A stretch of 64,000 bases of DNA from Candidatus Pantoea bituminis (GCF_018842675.1 NZ_JAGTWO010000005.1:310001-374000); one strand, 5' to 3'; counted from the stretch's first letter, positions 26,065 to 36,154 are shown. Notes: generated by a model from the letters alone, not told the origin. Numbers and translations are program-made.

Positions 26065-27044
26065 TTAAACAATGCCGGCTTTATTTATTTCTCGATGATT
26101 GACAATTAAATTCTCTTCGAGCGTTCCGTTGAAGTAATTAATTATATTATTTACCGCAGAGACGGACATCCGCATTGCCGCTTCCTGTGTCAACCCAGCA
26201 GAGTGCGGACTCAGCAATAAGCGATAAGAAGCATGTAATAAAGGTGAGGAGGATGGAGGCGGTTCCTCACTAAATACATCCAGTCCGGCTCCCCCAAACG
26301 TTCATTGTTCAACGCTTCAATCAGAGCGGCTTCATCGACAATTCCGCCGCGTGCGGTATTAATGACAATGGCGCTCGGCTTCAACAATGCCAGTTCTTTT
26401 CGGCCTATCAGCGGCTTGGTGTCGCTCAGCGGTAAATGCACCGTAACGGCATCGGCGATTTTAAGACCTTCTTCAATTTGTTCTATTTGCTGTACACCCG
26501 AATCAGTAAATAGATCAGCAGGAATAAAGGGATCGTAAGCCACTACCTTCATATTGAAGCAGCGTGCCATTCGAGCAACTTCACGTCCGATACGGCCAAA
26601 ACCAAGAATAAAAAGCGTGCGACCCGCTAACTCAATGGCTGAAAAACTGTTTCTGCAATTCCACTGCCCTGACCGCATATTCTCATCGTATACGCGCAGC
26701 TGTTTCGCCAGGGTCATCAGCATTGAAAGAGTGTGCTCTGCCACGGAAAGTGAATTGACGTCACCGACAATCGTCAGCGGAATCGACCTTTCATTCAGCG
26801 CGGGCAGATCAACCGCGTCATATCCGACGCCGTGCCGTGAAACGATTTTCAGTTTTGCAGCCTGCGCGATCTCTTTGCTGGTCAACGGTTGCGTACGCAG
26901 CAGCAAGGCATCAGCGTTCTGAATAAAAGGGGCATAGCTGGAGACGCTGACTTCATGAACCAAGTCAAAGGTAAAACCTGGCGCATTTTTCAGAATAGCG
27001 AGTCCGGCATCGTGAATTTTTCCGGCTACAAGGACATGGGGCAT
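26065..27044 (-). CDS. D-2-hydroxyacid dehydrogenase (frameshifted as read)
   Basis: About 326 residues after correction. Visible are KIVSRHGVGYDAVD, the NAD-binding GRTLFILGFGRIGREVAR, active-site Arg in INTARGGIVDE and, after the break, Glu in the DVFSEEP segment and His in SPHSAGLTQEA. One base added to the C run 26291-26295 (G on the coding strand) restores the C-terminus, which runs to the stop at 26065 and not to the early stop at 26211. It starts 1 base after the HpaI aldolase stop codon. It differs from the similar enzyme at 5148 and probably reduces or oxidises an aldolase-derived keto acid. Confidence 0.87.
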
Positions 27045-27045
27045 T

Positions 27046-27864
27046 TTAATAACCTCCCTTTTGGGCGGGAATCTCTTTCTCAGACTGCTGGCCGGTCAAC
27101 TGGCGAAAGCGACTGACGCTGGCCGCTGCGGCACCGCGTAACAGCTGAACATCATTGGATACCGTTACCAGATCAAATCCCCATTCCACCGCTTTGGCTG
27201 CATATTCCGGCGTGCCGTTATGCAGGCCTGCACGAATACCCGCAGCATGGGCGCGTTCAATGATGTGCCTGATGCAGTCAACGATCTCCGGCTCATCGCG
27301 ATCAAAACCGGTACGGTATTTCCTGCCAGTCATCCCCAGCGTGAGATCTGCCGGGCCGATGTAGATACCATCAAGGCCGGGAGTCGCGACAATCTCATCG
27401 ATATTCTTGACGGCTTCTGCCGTTTCAATCATGGCGAAGCAGAGAATTTCGTTATCAGCATGCTGACCATAATCCTGACCCGCAGAGAAGGTGACGCGGG
27501 TAGGGCCGAAACTGCGGCTGCCAAGTGGCGGGTAACGTACACAGGAAACCAGTTGCCGTGCTTCTTCGGCATTATTCACCATCGGACAAATGATGCCGTA
27601 CGCACCGGCATCCAGCGCTTTCATGATGTCACCTGGCGAAAGCCACGGCACCCGCACCATCGGTGTCACACCGCTTGCACGCATGGCCTGTAACATGGTG
27701 GCGGCGGTTTCATAACCAACAAAGCCATGCTGAATATCGATGGTGACAGCGTCATAACCTTGCGCCGACATGATTTCAGCCGTGAAAGGGCTGGCGATAG
27801 AAAGCCAGCCATTAAGCGCTGGCGACCCGCGTTCCCATAATCGTTTAACGTTATTGTTGATCAT
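27046..27864 (-). CDS. HpaI/HpcH-family class II aldolase
   Basis: A 272-residue divalent-metal aldolase of the family that includes HpaI, GarL and RhmA, which cleave 2-keto-3-deoxy acids to pyruvate and an aldehyde. Motifs: NGWLSIASPFTAEIM, YDAVTIDIQHGF (metal-site region and catalytic His), MVRVPW, GAYGIICPMVNN, CFAMIETAEAVKNIDEI (metal-ligand Glu) and YIGPADLTLGMT (Asp). The start at 27864 has AAGGAAT ahead. In this cluster it could cleave the late keto acid of cyclitol breakdown without prior phosphorylation, in place of the IolC-IolJ steps, which is inference. Confidence 0.9.
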   Translation of the reverse strand: MINNNVKRLWERGSPALNGWLSIASPFTAEIMSAQGYDAVTIDIQHGFVGYETAATMLQAMRASGVTPMVRVPWLSPGDIMKALDAGAYGIICPMVNNAEEARQLVSCVRYPPLGSRSFGPTRVTFSAGQDYGQHADNEILCFAMIETAEAVKNIDEIVATPGLDGIYIGPADLTLGMTGRKYRTGFDRDEPEIVDCIRHIIERAHAAGIRAGLHNGTPEYAAKAVEWGFDLVTVSNDVQLLRGAAAASVSRFRQLTGQQSEKEIPAQKGGY

Positions 27865-27874
27865 CGCGTATTCC

Positions 27875-29307
27875 TTACAGCACAACTTGAGTCAGTTTGA
27901 CGTTCATGTATTCGAGGATCCCCTCGCTCCCACCTTCACTTCCCATACCGCTGGCTTTGATTCCGCCAAAAGGCACTTCTGCCGCCGCGAGCGCGAAACT
28001 GTTGATGCCGACCATACCAGCCTGAAGGGCGGCAGAAACGCGGCGGATCCGTGCTGCATCGCGGGTGAATGCGTAAGCAGATAAAGCGAACTCGGAGCGA
28101 TTAACACGCTCAATGACCTCGCTTTCATCACTGAAGGTTGTAATAGCGGCGATGGGACCAAAATTCTCTTCGCACAACGCCAGCGCATCATCTGGAACAT
28201 CAGCAATAACCGTGGGTGCGAAATAAAAACCGGGTTTATCTTGAATACGCTGACCGCCAGTAACGATACGGCCACCTTTTTGGCGCGCGTCCTCAACGAT
28301 TTTTTCAATCGCTTCCAGTCTGCGTGTGTTGATTAACGGCCCCATTTCAGTGCCTTCGTCTTGTCCATAACCCACTTTTATGTTGGCTGCGCGACGGGCA
28401 AACCCTTCAATAAAGGCAGCTGAAACTGATTCCTGAACATAAAAACGGTCTGGCGTCACACAAACCTGCCCGCAGTTGGCAAACTTGGTCGGCACGGCCA
28501 GATCCAGTGCTTTTTCGATATCAGCATCGTCAAAAACAATCATGGGTGCGTTGCCGCCAAGCTCCATGCTCAGACGTTTGATGGTGGCTGCTGAATCCCG
28601 AATCATTTGCTGTCCAATCGCAGTGGAGCCGGTCAGCGTGACTTTCTTCACCGCTGCCGAATTAATCAGGGGTTTATAAGTCTGTTCAGTACCGCCAACC
28701 ACCATATTCACTACGCCAGCGGGAAGGCCCGCTTTCTGCAGACATTCCATAATGATCATCGCAGAACCGGGAACCTCGCTTGAGGGGCGCAACACGACGC
28801 AGCAACCCGCAGCTAACGCGGGTGCCACTTTGCGGGCAATCAGGACAACGGGAAAATTCCACGCAGTAAAAGCGGCAACCACGCCAACCGGTTCATGGGA
28901 AACTTCACAACGACCCCTGCCACACGGCTTTCAACGATGCGACCATAAATGCGGCGGGACTCTTCGGCATACCAGGTAAACTGGTCGATGGATAAGGTCC
29001 ACTCACGACTGGCCTGGCCCAGCGGCTTGCCGCTTTCCCGTGAGATCATTGTTGCGGCGCGCTCGCGGGCTTTTTCCATCTCCTGAGCCACGCGATGTAA
29101 CGTTTCAGCGCGCTCCCATGCTGGCGTCTGTTTCCAGAGCGAAAAAGCCTGTTCAGCGCTGGCAATGGCATCAAGCGTATCCTGTTCTGATGCTGAGGTG
29201 ATTTCGCCTAGCTTCTCATCGCGGCCTGGGTCGGTCACCACGATTGGGTAGCCGCCGCGGCCTTCACGCCAGCGACCATTAATGAATTGTCCAAACTCTT
29301 TGTACAT
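27875..29307 (-). CDS. NAD(P)-dependent aldehyde dehydrogenase, succinate-semialdehyde type (frameshifted as read)
   Basis: About 477 residues after correction. It has the family landmarks WNFPVVLIARKVAPALAAGC, ELGGNAPMIVFDDAD (general-base Glu) and NCGQVCVTPDRFYV (catalytic Cys). The closest functional classes are succinate-semialdehyde and 2-oxoglutarate-semialdehyde dehydrogenases. The frame breaks near 28903-28906, where one base (A or G on the coding strand) restores GVVVKVSHEPVGVVAAF. The true start is at 29307 (MYKEFGQFINGRW). First gene of the minus operon; its promoter region carries the 14-bp repeats assigned to the RpiR regulator. Confidence 0.88.
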
Positions 29308-29424
29308 ACCCGCTTCCTGTCTTTTCTGAGGTCCGTTTTCTCCAGACCGATGAAATGTACACCTCGAAATCGAAGCCCCGTTCAGCGTTACAGCTAACAA
29401 TCTAGTTGCAATGATTAGATCGCT

Positions 29425-29438
29425 GCAATAAAAATTGC
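29425..29438. promoter_or_regulatory. Probable RpiR operator 1, GCAAT-N4-ATTGC
   Basis: A perfect inverted repeat, 118 bases before the aldehyde dehydrogenase start. It is one of four 14-bp repeats of form GCAAY-N4-RTTGC within 1.4 kb, all flanking the RpiR gene. Confidence 0.65.
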
Positions 29439-29521
29439 AATGCGCTTTTTTTGAGTTTTTGAGTCAGGTTTTTAAGGAAGAATAATTTTTATGCTATTGA
29501 AAATAATGATTAAATTTGCTT

Positions 29522-29535
29522 GCAATTTTTGTTGC
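29522..29535. promoter_or_regulatory. Probable RpiR operator 2, GCAAT-N4-GTTGC
   Basis: Same 14-bp form as the sites at 29425, 29633 and 30757, with an all-T spacer. It lies in the middle of the divergent region. Confidence 0.6.
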
Positions 29536-29632
29536 GAAGGATGTTTTGATGCACTGGAAAGGCGAATATTTATGCTAAATATAAGAATCAGATCACGTAA
29601 TTTGAAATTTCAATTGCAAGGTAAATTGAAAT

Positions 29633-29646
29633 GCAATTTTAGTTGC
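29633..29646. promoter_or_regulatory. Probable RpiR operator 3, GCAAT-N4-GTTGC
   Basis: Same 14-bp form. It lies 121 bases ahead of the RpiR start codon, suitable for autoregulation. A CAATTGCAA word lies just upstream. Confidence 0.62.
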
Positions 29647-29766
29647 TATAACTTGATGTGGTGAGCGGGCAGAAGTGTCAACTGAGCAGGACATACATTT
29701 ACTGAGAAAGCACCCTGATTCTCAGTTTAAAATGACTTTTTGATTGAGTATTGAGGGCACGTTGTC

Positions 29767-30701
29767 ATGGCTAGTCGTAAAGATGCAGAAAAAACTGCAG
29801 CGGCCACCGCACAAAAATTATGAACAAGTGGTAAACGATATCACTGAGCGATATCCCCATTTGTCAGAGCGTTTTCAACAGGTGGCGCGTTTTATTATGC
29901 AGAATCCAAATGCCGTTGCGCTGGAATCGATTAATGCGATAGCCCAAAAATGCGGCCTGCACCCCTCTACGCTCGTGCGATTTGCTCAAAATCTGGGGTA
30001 CAGCGGATTCAAGCAGATGCAGTCAGTATTTCAAACGCGTCTGGCAACATCTGCACCTGGCTACAACGAGCGTATTGTTGCACTTGAAAATGATTTAGAA
30101 AAAACCAGCAGCAGGGAAGTTTAGGATTTCTGCACAGTCTGGTCGTTAGAGATATCGCGACGCTTCAGGGCATGCTGGAAAGCATCAAGGCAGCTGACTT
30201 AGATCAAAGCGCGGTCTATCTGAAAAACGCCGAAACCATCTTTATTGCGGGTCAGCTCCGTTCCGAACCCGTTGCGATGTTGATGCGTTATCTGCTGACC
30301 ATGCTTAACCGCAAAGTGGTATTACTGGATATGCCGGGCGGGCTTGCTCCTCATATGGCCATGAACATGACAGCAAACGATGCGTTAATTGCCGTTTCGT
30401 TTCGCCACTATGCGCAAGAAGTGATGAATATTGCTGACATTGCTGAGAAAAAGGCATACCCGTGATCGCTATTACCGACAGCGTGCTATCACCGTTAGCC
30501 AAAAATGCCTCGGTACTTTTCACCATTCCAGAGGAAGAGTACAGCTTCTCCCGTTCGCTGGCCGCGCCGGTGTGTTTAGTTCAGTGCATCGCACTCGCAG
30601 TGGCTTCGGCGATGCACCCGGAAGAAGAGCAGCCAAGGATTGAAACGGTCACTGAGCGTACTTTACGGGTAGAAGAATTTAAAAAGACGCCAGCAAAATA
30701 G
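29767..30701 (+). CDS. RpiR/MurR-family transcriptional regulator (frameshifted as read)
   Basis: About 311 residues after correction. It has the N-terminal HTH_6 domain (QVARFIMQNPNAVALESINA, then CGLHPSTLVRFAQNLGYSGFKQMQ) and the C-terminal SIS sugar-phosphate-binding domain (AETIFIAGQLRSEPVAMLMRYL, VIAITDSVLSPLAKNA). Two clear breaks, at A runs 30099-30104 and 30448-30452, are each cured by one base. At the 5' end the ATG at 29767 (GAGGG upstream) needs one more correction near 29789-29817; without it an ATG at 29783 could serve. RpiR proteins commonly govern inositol genes. It lies between the two catabolic operons, surrounded by matching repeats. Confidence 0.85.
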
Positions 30702-30725
30702 TTCCCTGATTACCGGCCCGAACCC

Positions 30726-30743
30726 GCTTCCCAACAGGGAAGC
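30726..30743 (+). terminator. Small stem-loop after the RpiR gene
   Basis: Perfect 7-bp arms GCTTCCC and GGGAAGC with an AACA tetraloop, 24 bases after the stop codon. No U tract follows, so it is a weak terminator at best. Confidence 0.45.
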
Positions 30744-30756
30744 TACGCCCCGGAAT

Positions 30757-30770
30757 GCAACATTTGTTGC
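30757..30770. promoter_or_regulatory. Probable RpiR operator 4, GCAAC-N4-GTTGC
   Basis: The most symmetric site (GCAACA-TT-TGTTGC). It lies 76 bases before the iolD start in the expected promoter position, linking the iolDE operon to the same regulator as the divergent operon. Confidence 0.68.
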
Positions 30771-30846
30771 GCGTAAAGTTTTATAGCAACATAAATTCCT
30801 ACAATCCGCCTGTTCTTACCGACGGGCCTTACAGCAGGTAGATATT

Positions 30847-32691
30847 ATGTCGACGTATCGTTGCACCACTGCACAGGCCATTGTGCGCTATCTCAGTAAC
30901 CAGTTTACCGAGATTGATGATCAGGAAGTCCCGCTGTTTCCTGGTGTGTTTGGCATTTTTGGTCATGGCAACGTGACCTGCATGGGGAAGCCCTTGAAAG
31001 TGTTCAGGATGTGCTGCCAACGTGGCGCGGCCAGAATGAACAGTCAATGGGATTCGCCGCGGCGGGGTTTGCCAAAGCGCGCCTGCGCCAGCAGATTATG
31101 GTGGTTACAGCGTCAATCGGGCCGGGAACGACGAATCTATTGACAGCTGCAGGCGTGGCACATGTAAGCCGGTTGCCTTTTTTAATGCTCTGCGGTGATA
31201 CCTTTGCTCAACGCCATCCCGATCCGGTTATGCAACAGGTTGAACATTTTAACGATCCAACGCATACCGTTAACGATGCGTTTAAAGCTGTAACGCGTTA
31301 TTGGGACCGTATAACCTGGCCGGAGCAGATCGTCTCTTCGCTGCCGCAGGCAGTTGCAACCATGCTGGATCCTGGCGAGTGCGGGCCTGCTTTTATCGGT
31401 CTTTGTCAGGATGTTCAGGAGATGGCGTGGGATTTTCCCGAAGCCTTCTTCCAGCGCCGTGTTCACCACATTCCACGTCCACGCCCGGACAATCAGTTGC
31501 TGAATAAAGCGGTTGCACTGCTGCAACAAGCCAAAAATCCGCTGATTATTTCTGGCGGCGGCGTCCGTTACTCGCGAGCGGAAGCGGCATTAGAAAAACT
31601 CGCTAAAGAACGCGGCATTCCCGTGGTTGAAACCATCGCGGGTAAAGGCGCTTTCACTCACGATCATCCGGTACATGCCGGCCCGATTGGCATCCTGGGT
31701 TCAACATCCGCTAATGCGCTGGCAGCAAAAGCAGATGTGATTATCGCCGTCGGCACTCGCTTGATGGATTTTGTGACCGGCTCATGGTCAGTCTTTTCAC
31801 ATGAAGCAAAATTTATTGCTATCAACGCAGCACGCTTTGATGCCAACAAACATTTTGCCATTCCGTTGGTATGCGATGCGCGAGAAGGTTTGTCTGAACT
31901 CGATCAAGCATTAGGCAGCTATCAGGCCGATCCCGCGTGGCTTCCACAAGGAAAGGCATGGTTCAGCGAGTGGAATCATCTGATTGCAGAAAAACAAGAG
32001 CGGGCCATCACCCCTGACGGCGTTCCAACTTATGCGCAGGTGGTTGGCGTGGTAAATGCCAGTGCAGCGAAAGAGGATTATGTCATCAGCGCAGCGGGGG
32101 CTGCCAGGTGAGTTAGTCAAAGGGTGGAAAGTAAAAACGCCCGGTACCTTTGATTGCGAGTTTGGCTTCTCCTGCATGGGATACGAGATTTCCGCCGGCT
32201 GGGGTGCCGCCATGATTGAAGAAGAGCGAGATGTTTTCGTCATGATCGGGGATGGCACCTACATGATGATGAACTCCGATGTCTATTCAACGGTGCTCTC
32301 CGGTCACAAGATGATTCTGCTGGTGTGCGATAACGGCGGCTATGCGGTCATTAACCGACTGCAAAATGCCAAAGGCGGCGCGTCATTCAACAATCTACTT
32401 AAAGATTGCAAAGTAAAAGAACCGTTCCACGTCGATTTCGTCGCGCATGCGCAGTCGATGGGCGCACTGGCACGTAAAGTCAGCAACCTTGATGAGCTGG
32501 AAACCGCCATTGGATGGGCTAAATCCAACGATCGCACCACAGTTATCTGCATTGACACTCATCCGCATGAATGGACACCAGGCGATGCCTGGTGGGATGT
32601 TGGCGTACCCGAAGTCAGCGCCCGGGAGAGTGTGATGGAAGCAAGACGGGAGCAAGAAGAAGCCCGCAAAAAACAGCGGATTGGTATTTAA
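30847..32691 (+). CDS. iolD: IolD, 3D-(3,5/4)-trihydroxycyclohexane-1,2-dione acylhydrolase (frameshifted as read)
   Basis: A thiamine-diphosphate enzyme of about 615 residues after correction, the normal IolD length. It opens the ring of the diketone made by IolE to give 5-deoxyglucuronate. N-terminal GVFGIFGHGNV, QNEQSMGFAAAGFAKA (catalytic Glu region) and ASIGPGTTN precede the central domain. The TDP-binding motif is GDGTYMMMNSDVYSTV with DNGGYAVINRLQ downstream. Breaks are at the G run 30984-30987 (one base missing) and the G run 32096-32100 (two bases missing, restoring AAGGLPGEL). First gene of the plus operon, preceded by operator 30757. Confidence 0.92.
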
Positions 32692-32711
32692 CCTAATCAG
32701 GAAAGAGAACC

Positions 32712-33628
32712 ATGATTTTAAAAGCCAAACTGGGCATTGCTCCCATCGCCTGGTCAAATGACGATTTACCTCAGTTGGGGGTGATACACCGTTATCGACT
32801 TGCCTGGCAGAGAGTCGCGAAGCAGGATTTTCAGGGGTTGAAACAGGCGGGAAATTTCCGTTGAGCAGCGCAGAGCTTCGCCCACAGCTGGCTGAATATG
32901 ACCTGCAATTAGTGTCAGGCTGGTATTCCGGCACTTTGCTGGATAACGACCTGGAGAGTGAAATCGCGAAAGTAACGCCACAGTTGCAACTGTTTAAAGA
33001 TTGCGGTGCGGCATGCCTTGTGTATGGCGAAACGGCCGGAACGATTCAAAACCGTCAGGATGTTCCTCTCAGTCAACGTCGTCGCTTAACCGAGAGCGAA
33101 ATCCAACGCTACGGTGAAAAGCTGACAGCTTTTTCTGACTACTGCGCTGAGTTTGGTGTCCCGCTGGCTTTCCATCATCACATGGGAACGGCTATTGAAG
33201 ATGAGCGCGACATCGACTTGTTAATGGCGCATACCGGCCCGTCAGTGGGACTGCTGTTTGATACTGGTCATCTGGTTTTCGCCGGAGCCGATCCGTTTAG
33301 CATCCTGAAAAAGCACGCTAATCGCATTAACCATGTACATACCAAGGATGTTCGTGCCGAGGTTCTTGCCGCGCTGGACTGGCAGCGCGATTCATTTCTG
33401 GATGCAGTGCTTAAAGGGGTTTACACCGTGCCCGGTGATGGCTGCATCAACTTTGATAGGGTCGTCAGCGAGCTGGCAGAAACCGGTTATCAAGGCTGGT
33501 TTGTGGTGGAGGCTGAGCAGGATCCTGCACTGGCGCCTCCGCTGGAATACGCAAGAATCGGCTATGCCAGTCTGATAAAGGCATTGGCTCAGGCAAATTA
33601 TGTTCTCACTGAAGGAGAAGACGAATGA
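32712..33628 (+). CDS. iolE: IolE, inosose dehydratase (frameshifted as read)
   Basis: A TIM-barrel metal enzyme of about 305 residues after correction, which dehydrates 2-keto-inositol to the trihydroxycyclohexanedione used by IolD. It begins KLGIAPIAWSNDDLPQLGG; later come AFHHHMGTAIED, GLLFDTGHLVFAGADP, HVHTKDVRAEVL and a metal-ligand Glu in GWFVVEAEQDP. One base added to the G run 32777-32781 restores the N-terminus, including SREAGFSGVETGGKFP. AAAGAGAACC precedes the ATG at 32712. It overlaps the SDR gene by 4 bases (ATGA). Confidence 0.92.
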
Positions 33629-34434
33629 CTCATTTTCTTGATGGAAAAATTGCCGTAATCACCGGCGGGACGCAGGGTTTAGGTGCGGCAATTGCAAAAG
33701 AGTTTAAACAGTCTGGTGCAGCGGGCCTGATTTTGTGTGGTCGTAATGCCGAGAAGGGAGCCGCAGTGGCTGAACAGTTATCCAGCCCAGAGTGTGCCGT
33801 ACATTTTGTTAAAACGGATCTGACAAACGTTGAGGACTGCCGCAAAGCGATCAAAACCGCCGAAACGCATTTTGGCCGACTTGATGTGCTGGTCAATGCG
33901 GGCGCAATGACCGACCGCGGGACAATTATCGACACTTCTCCAGAGCTGTTTGACCAAATGTTTGCGACGAATGTACGCGGGCCGTTTTTCCTGATGCAAG
34001 AAACCGTGAAGCTGATGAAACGCACAGAAGTGAAAGGCAGCATTGTGAATATCTGCTCTATGTCTGGGCTGGCCGGGCAGCCTTTCATTTCAGCCTATTG
34101 CGCATCAAAAGGTGCACTGGCGACACTGACACGCAACACCGCGTTTGCCACGCTGCGCAACAATATTCGGGTTAACGCACTGAATATTGGCTGGATGGCT
34201 TCCGAAGGCGAAGATCGGATTATGAAGCAATATCATGGCGCGGAGGATAACTGGCTGGAAAAAGCGGCAGCCGATCTGCCCTTTGGGCGCTTGATTGATC
34301 CGCATGAAGTTGCTCGCGCCGTCGTCTTTTTGGCAAGTGAACAGTCAGGACTCATGACGGGCTCAGTGGTCAATTATGACCAGTCCGTCTGGGGAGGCTA
34401 TGAAAACTCGCCGGCTCCGGCACAGCCTCTGTGA
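33625..34434 (+). CDS. Short-chain dehydrogenase/reductase
   Basis: A 269-residue classical SDR with the cofactor motif TGGTQGLGAAIAKEF, structural VNAGAM, catalytic Ser in CSMSGLAG and the YxxxK pair in YCASKGAL. A long loop after NIGWMASEGE shapes the substrate site. It is coupled to iolE by an ATGA overlap, so it almost certainly works in the same pathway, perhaps oxidising or reducing a cyclitol, methyl-inositol or ketose intermediate. It is not part of the classical iol set. Confidence 0.9.
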   Translation: MTHFLDGKIAVITGGTQGLGAAIAKEFKQSGAAGLILCGRNAEKGAAVAEQLSSPECAVHFVKTDLTNVEDCRKAIKTAETHFGRLDVLVNAGAMTDRGTIIDTSPELFDQMFATNVRGPFFLMQETVKLMKRTEVKGSIVNICSMSGLAGQPFISAYCASKGALATLTRNTAFATLRNNIRVNALNIGWMASEGEDRIMKQYHGAEDNWLEKAAADLPFGRLIDPHEVARAVVFLASEQSGLMTGSVVNYDQSVWGGYENSPAPAQPL

Positions 34435-34489
34435 TTTAAATCAGGCAGCCGATTTCGATTGGCTGCCCGCAAAGTCTGGTCTTTTTAGT

Positions 34490-34774
34490 ATGCAAAATGT
34501 AGAGAAGATGGAAGAGATAACCGGTTTCTATCGCCATTTCTTACTGGCCATTTGGCAAGAAAGAAACGATCCGCTTCGTAAAAATGAAGCTGAGATAAAA
34601 GCAGCGCTACTCTCCTGGCTTGAAGAGCAAAAACGAAGTAAGCGTTACCGGGTACATTGTAAACATGAGATTTTGAGCATGTATGAAGAAATTGAAAATT
34701 ACGGCGTTAAAGAACTTGAACGCAGGATTAATAATCTTCATAAAAATTGCGTTTATCTACTTGAGACGTCTTAG
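34490..34774 (+). CDS. Small hypothetical protein, about 94 residues
   Basis: I do not recognise it. The product is highly charged and mostly helical (MEEITGFYRHFLLAIWQERN, EAEIKAALLSWLEEQKRSKR, VKELERRINNLHKNC), without signal peptide or membrane segment. It lies 55 bases after the SDR stop codon on the same strand. The frame is open back to 34376 inside the SDR gene, but the ATG at 34490 or 34508 is the likely start; no strong ribosome binding site decides. It may be a small unrelated gene carried at the end of the iolDE operon. Confidence 0.5.
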   Translation: MQNVEKMEEITGFYRHFLLAIWQERNDPLRKNEAEIKAALLSWLEEQKRSKRYRVHCKHEILSMYEEIENYGVKELERRINNLHKNCVYLLETS

Positions 34775-35055
34775 TTAAATAACGCTTTAATCATGAGCGC
34801 TTTTTACTGATTAACGTGGGCCACTTTCAACGTAAAAATCGGCACCTAATGCTATGACAGATTGATTAATTAATCGCACCTTAGGCTGTGATGCGACTCT
34901 TTATTTATCAGGAAACGATTACCGTTATCCTTTATCGGATAATTTAATGAACTTCTTTTGCCGGGGAAAGAGCCAGGGATTGTCTTTTTGCAGGAAGCAT
35001 CACTATAACCGGAAAATAAATACAGAAAGCACATCCTCAACCTACAGGTGACATA

Positions 35056-35979
35056 ATGAATCTCATTAAACGCATTGCCATTACCGGTATTGCTGCCGGC
35101 ATGATTTTTTCTGCCCAAGCTAAAGAGATGAAAGTCGGCGTTGCATTGTCCAACTTTGATCTTAACTTTATTTCAATCTTGCGTACGCAGATGGATAAAG
35201 AGCTAAAACAGCAAAAACTGGACGGCCAGTTTGTTGATGCAAAAGGAGACGTTGCCCTGCAAGCACAGCAGGTTGATGACTTCATCAATCAGGGGGTTGA
35301 TGCCATCATTCTCAATCCTGTTGACACGCAAGGCGTGGCACCCATGATCAAGGCGGCCGAAAGTGCCAATATTCCGCTGGTGTTTGTTAACCGCAAACCC
35401 GAAGTCAAACTTCCCGAAAATATGGCCTACGTTGGCTCAGATTCAGCGCTGGGTGGGAAAATGGAGATGGAAGCGTTGGCTAAGATGATGAATTATAAAG
35501 GCAACGTCGCGATTATCATGGGGGCGTTATCTACTGAAGAGGCGCGCGAAAGAACGCGTGCCGTTGAAGCGGTGATTAAAGAGCATAAGGATATGAAAGT
35601 CATTGAAAAACAAACGGCTAAGTGGCAACGCAATGAAGCAGTAGATGTGGTTTCCAACTGGCTTTTGAACGCAACGCCCATTGATGCTATTGCCGCAAAT
35701 AATGATGAAATGGCGATAGGCGCTATTCTTGCTTTAGGGCAGTCAAAAAAGAAAAATATTCTTATTGCAGGAATTGACGGTACGCCAGATGGTCTGAAAT
35801 TCGTTCAGAATGGAAAAATGGCGCTCTCCATATTTCAGGATGCAAAAGGGCAAGCAACGGGTGCGGTTAAAGTAACCCGAGCGCTGCTGGATAAAAAGAA
35901 AGTCGAAACCTACACCTGGATTCCTTATCAGGTTATCACGTCAGAAAATTATAAAAATTTTCTGACGTCCAATAATTAA
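35056..35979 (+). CDS. Periplasmic sugar/cyclitol-binding protein, RbsB/MocB-like
   Basis: A 307-residue type-1 periplasmic binding protein of the CUT2 (ribose, inositol) class. It has a signal peptide (MNLIKRIAITGIAAGMIFSA then QAK), VGVALSNFDLNFIS, QQVDDFINQGVDAIILNPVD, FVNRKP, AANNDEMAIGAILAL and AGIDGTPDG. These motifs are shared with ribose-, inositol- and rhizopine-binding proteins. No CUT2 permease or ATPase gene is in the window, so it either uses one elsewhere or acts in sensing. A perfect 13-bp inverted repeat overlaps its last codons, and an intrinsic terminator follows. Confidence 0.9.
   Translation: MNLIKRIAITGIAAGMIFSAQAKEMKVGVALSNFDLNFISILRTQMDKELKQQKLDGQFVDAKGDVALQAQQVDDFINQGVDAIILNPVDTQGVAPMIKAAESANIPLVFVNRKPEVKLPENMAYVGSDSALGGKMEMEALAKMMNYKGNVAIIMGALSTEEARERTRAVEAVIKEHKDMKVIEKQTAKWQRNEAVDVVSNWLLNATPIDAIAANNDEMAIGAILALGQSKKKNILIAGIDGTPDGLKFVQNGKMALSIFQDAKGQATGAVKVTRALLDKKKVETYTWIPYQVITSENYKNFLTSNN
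35938..35968 (+). repeat. Perfect 13-bp inverted repeat in the 3' end of the binding-protein gene
   Basis: Arms ACGTCAGAAAATT and AATTTTCTGACGT flank a 5-base ATAAA loop, all within the last 14 codons. The RNA would form a stable stem. No U tract follows, so it is more likely an mRNA-stabilising structure than a terminator. Confidence 0.6.
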
Positions 35980-36122
35980 TATCAATGAATTATTCTGTGC
36001 TGATTTTTGACTAGCGATGTAATTATATTTTCAACCTGGAGTTGAATTTTCATTTCATCGTTTTTTAAATGAGTTTAACTCGTAATAAGTGAAAGAAATT
36101 GAATGCTTTTCCCTGTGTCTTT

Positions 36123-36154
36123 GCACCTGTTAATAGAGCAGGTGCATCTTTTTT
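36123..36154 (+). terminator. Intrinsic terminator just upstream of the TIM-barrel gene
   Basis: Arms GCACCTG and CAGGTGC flank a 9-base loop and are followed, after ATC, by six T residues (36149-36154). The ribosome binding site GGGAG of the next gene starts only 4 bases later and its ATG is at 36169. There is no room for a promoter between them, so this must attenuate read-through into the downstream genes. Confidence 0.85.

Larger units (their letters stand above)
29308..29766. other. AT-rich divergent control region of the cyclitol island
   Basis: This gap of 459 bases between the aldehyde dehydrogenase operon and the RpiR gene is markedly AT-rich. It holds three of the four 14-bp repeats and further TTGCAA words at 29406 and 29614. 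No small gene is convincing. Confidence 0.6.

Noticed and set aside
26211..26289. Early stop of the second hydroxyacid dehydrogenase as a natural truncation
   Set aside because: The catalytic His and the rest of the family C-terminus continue in the next frame after a C5 run, down to 26065.
30457..30701. Separate small SIS protein after the RpiR gene
   Set aside because: It is the C-terminal end of the RpiR sensor domain, separated only by the A-run break at 30448-30452.
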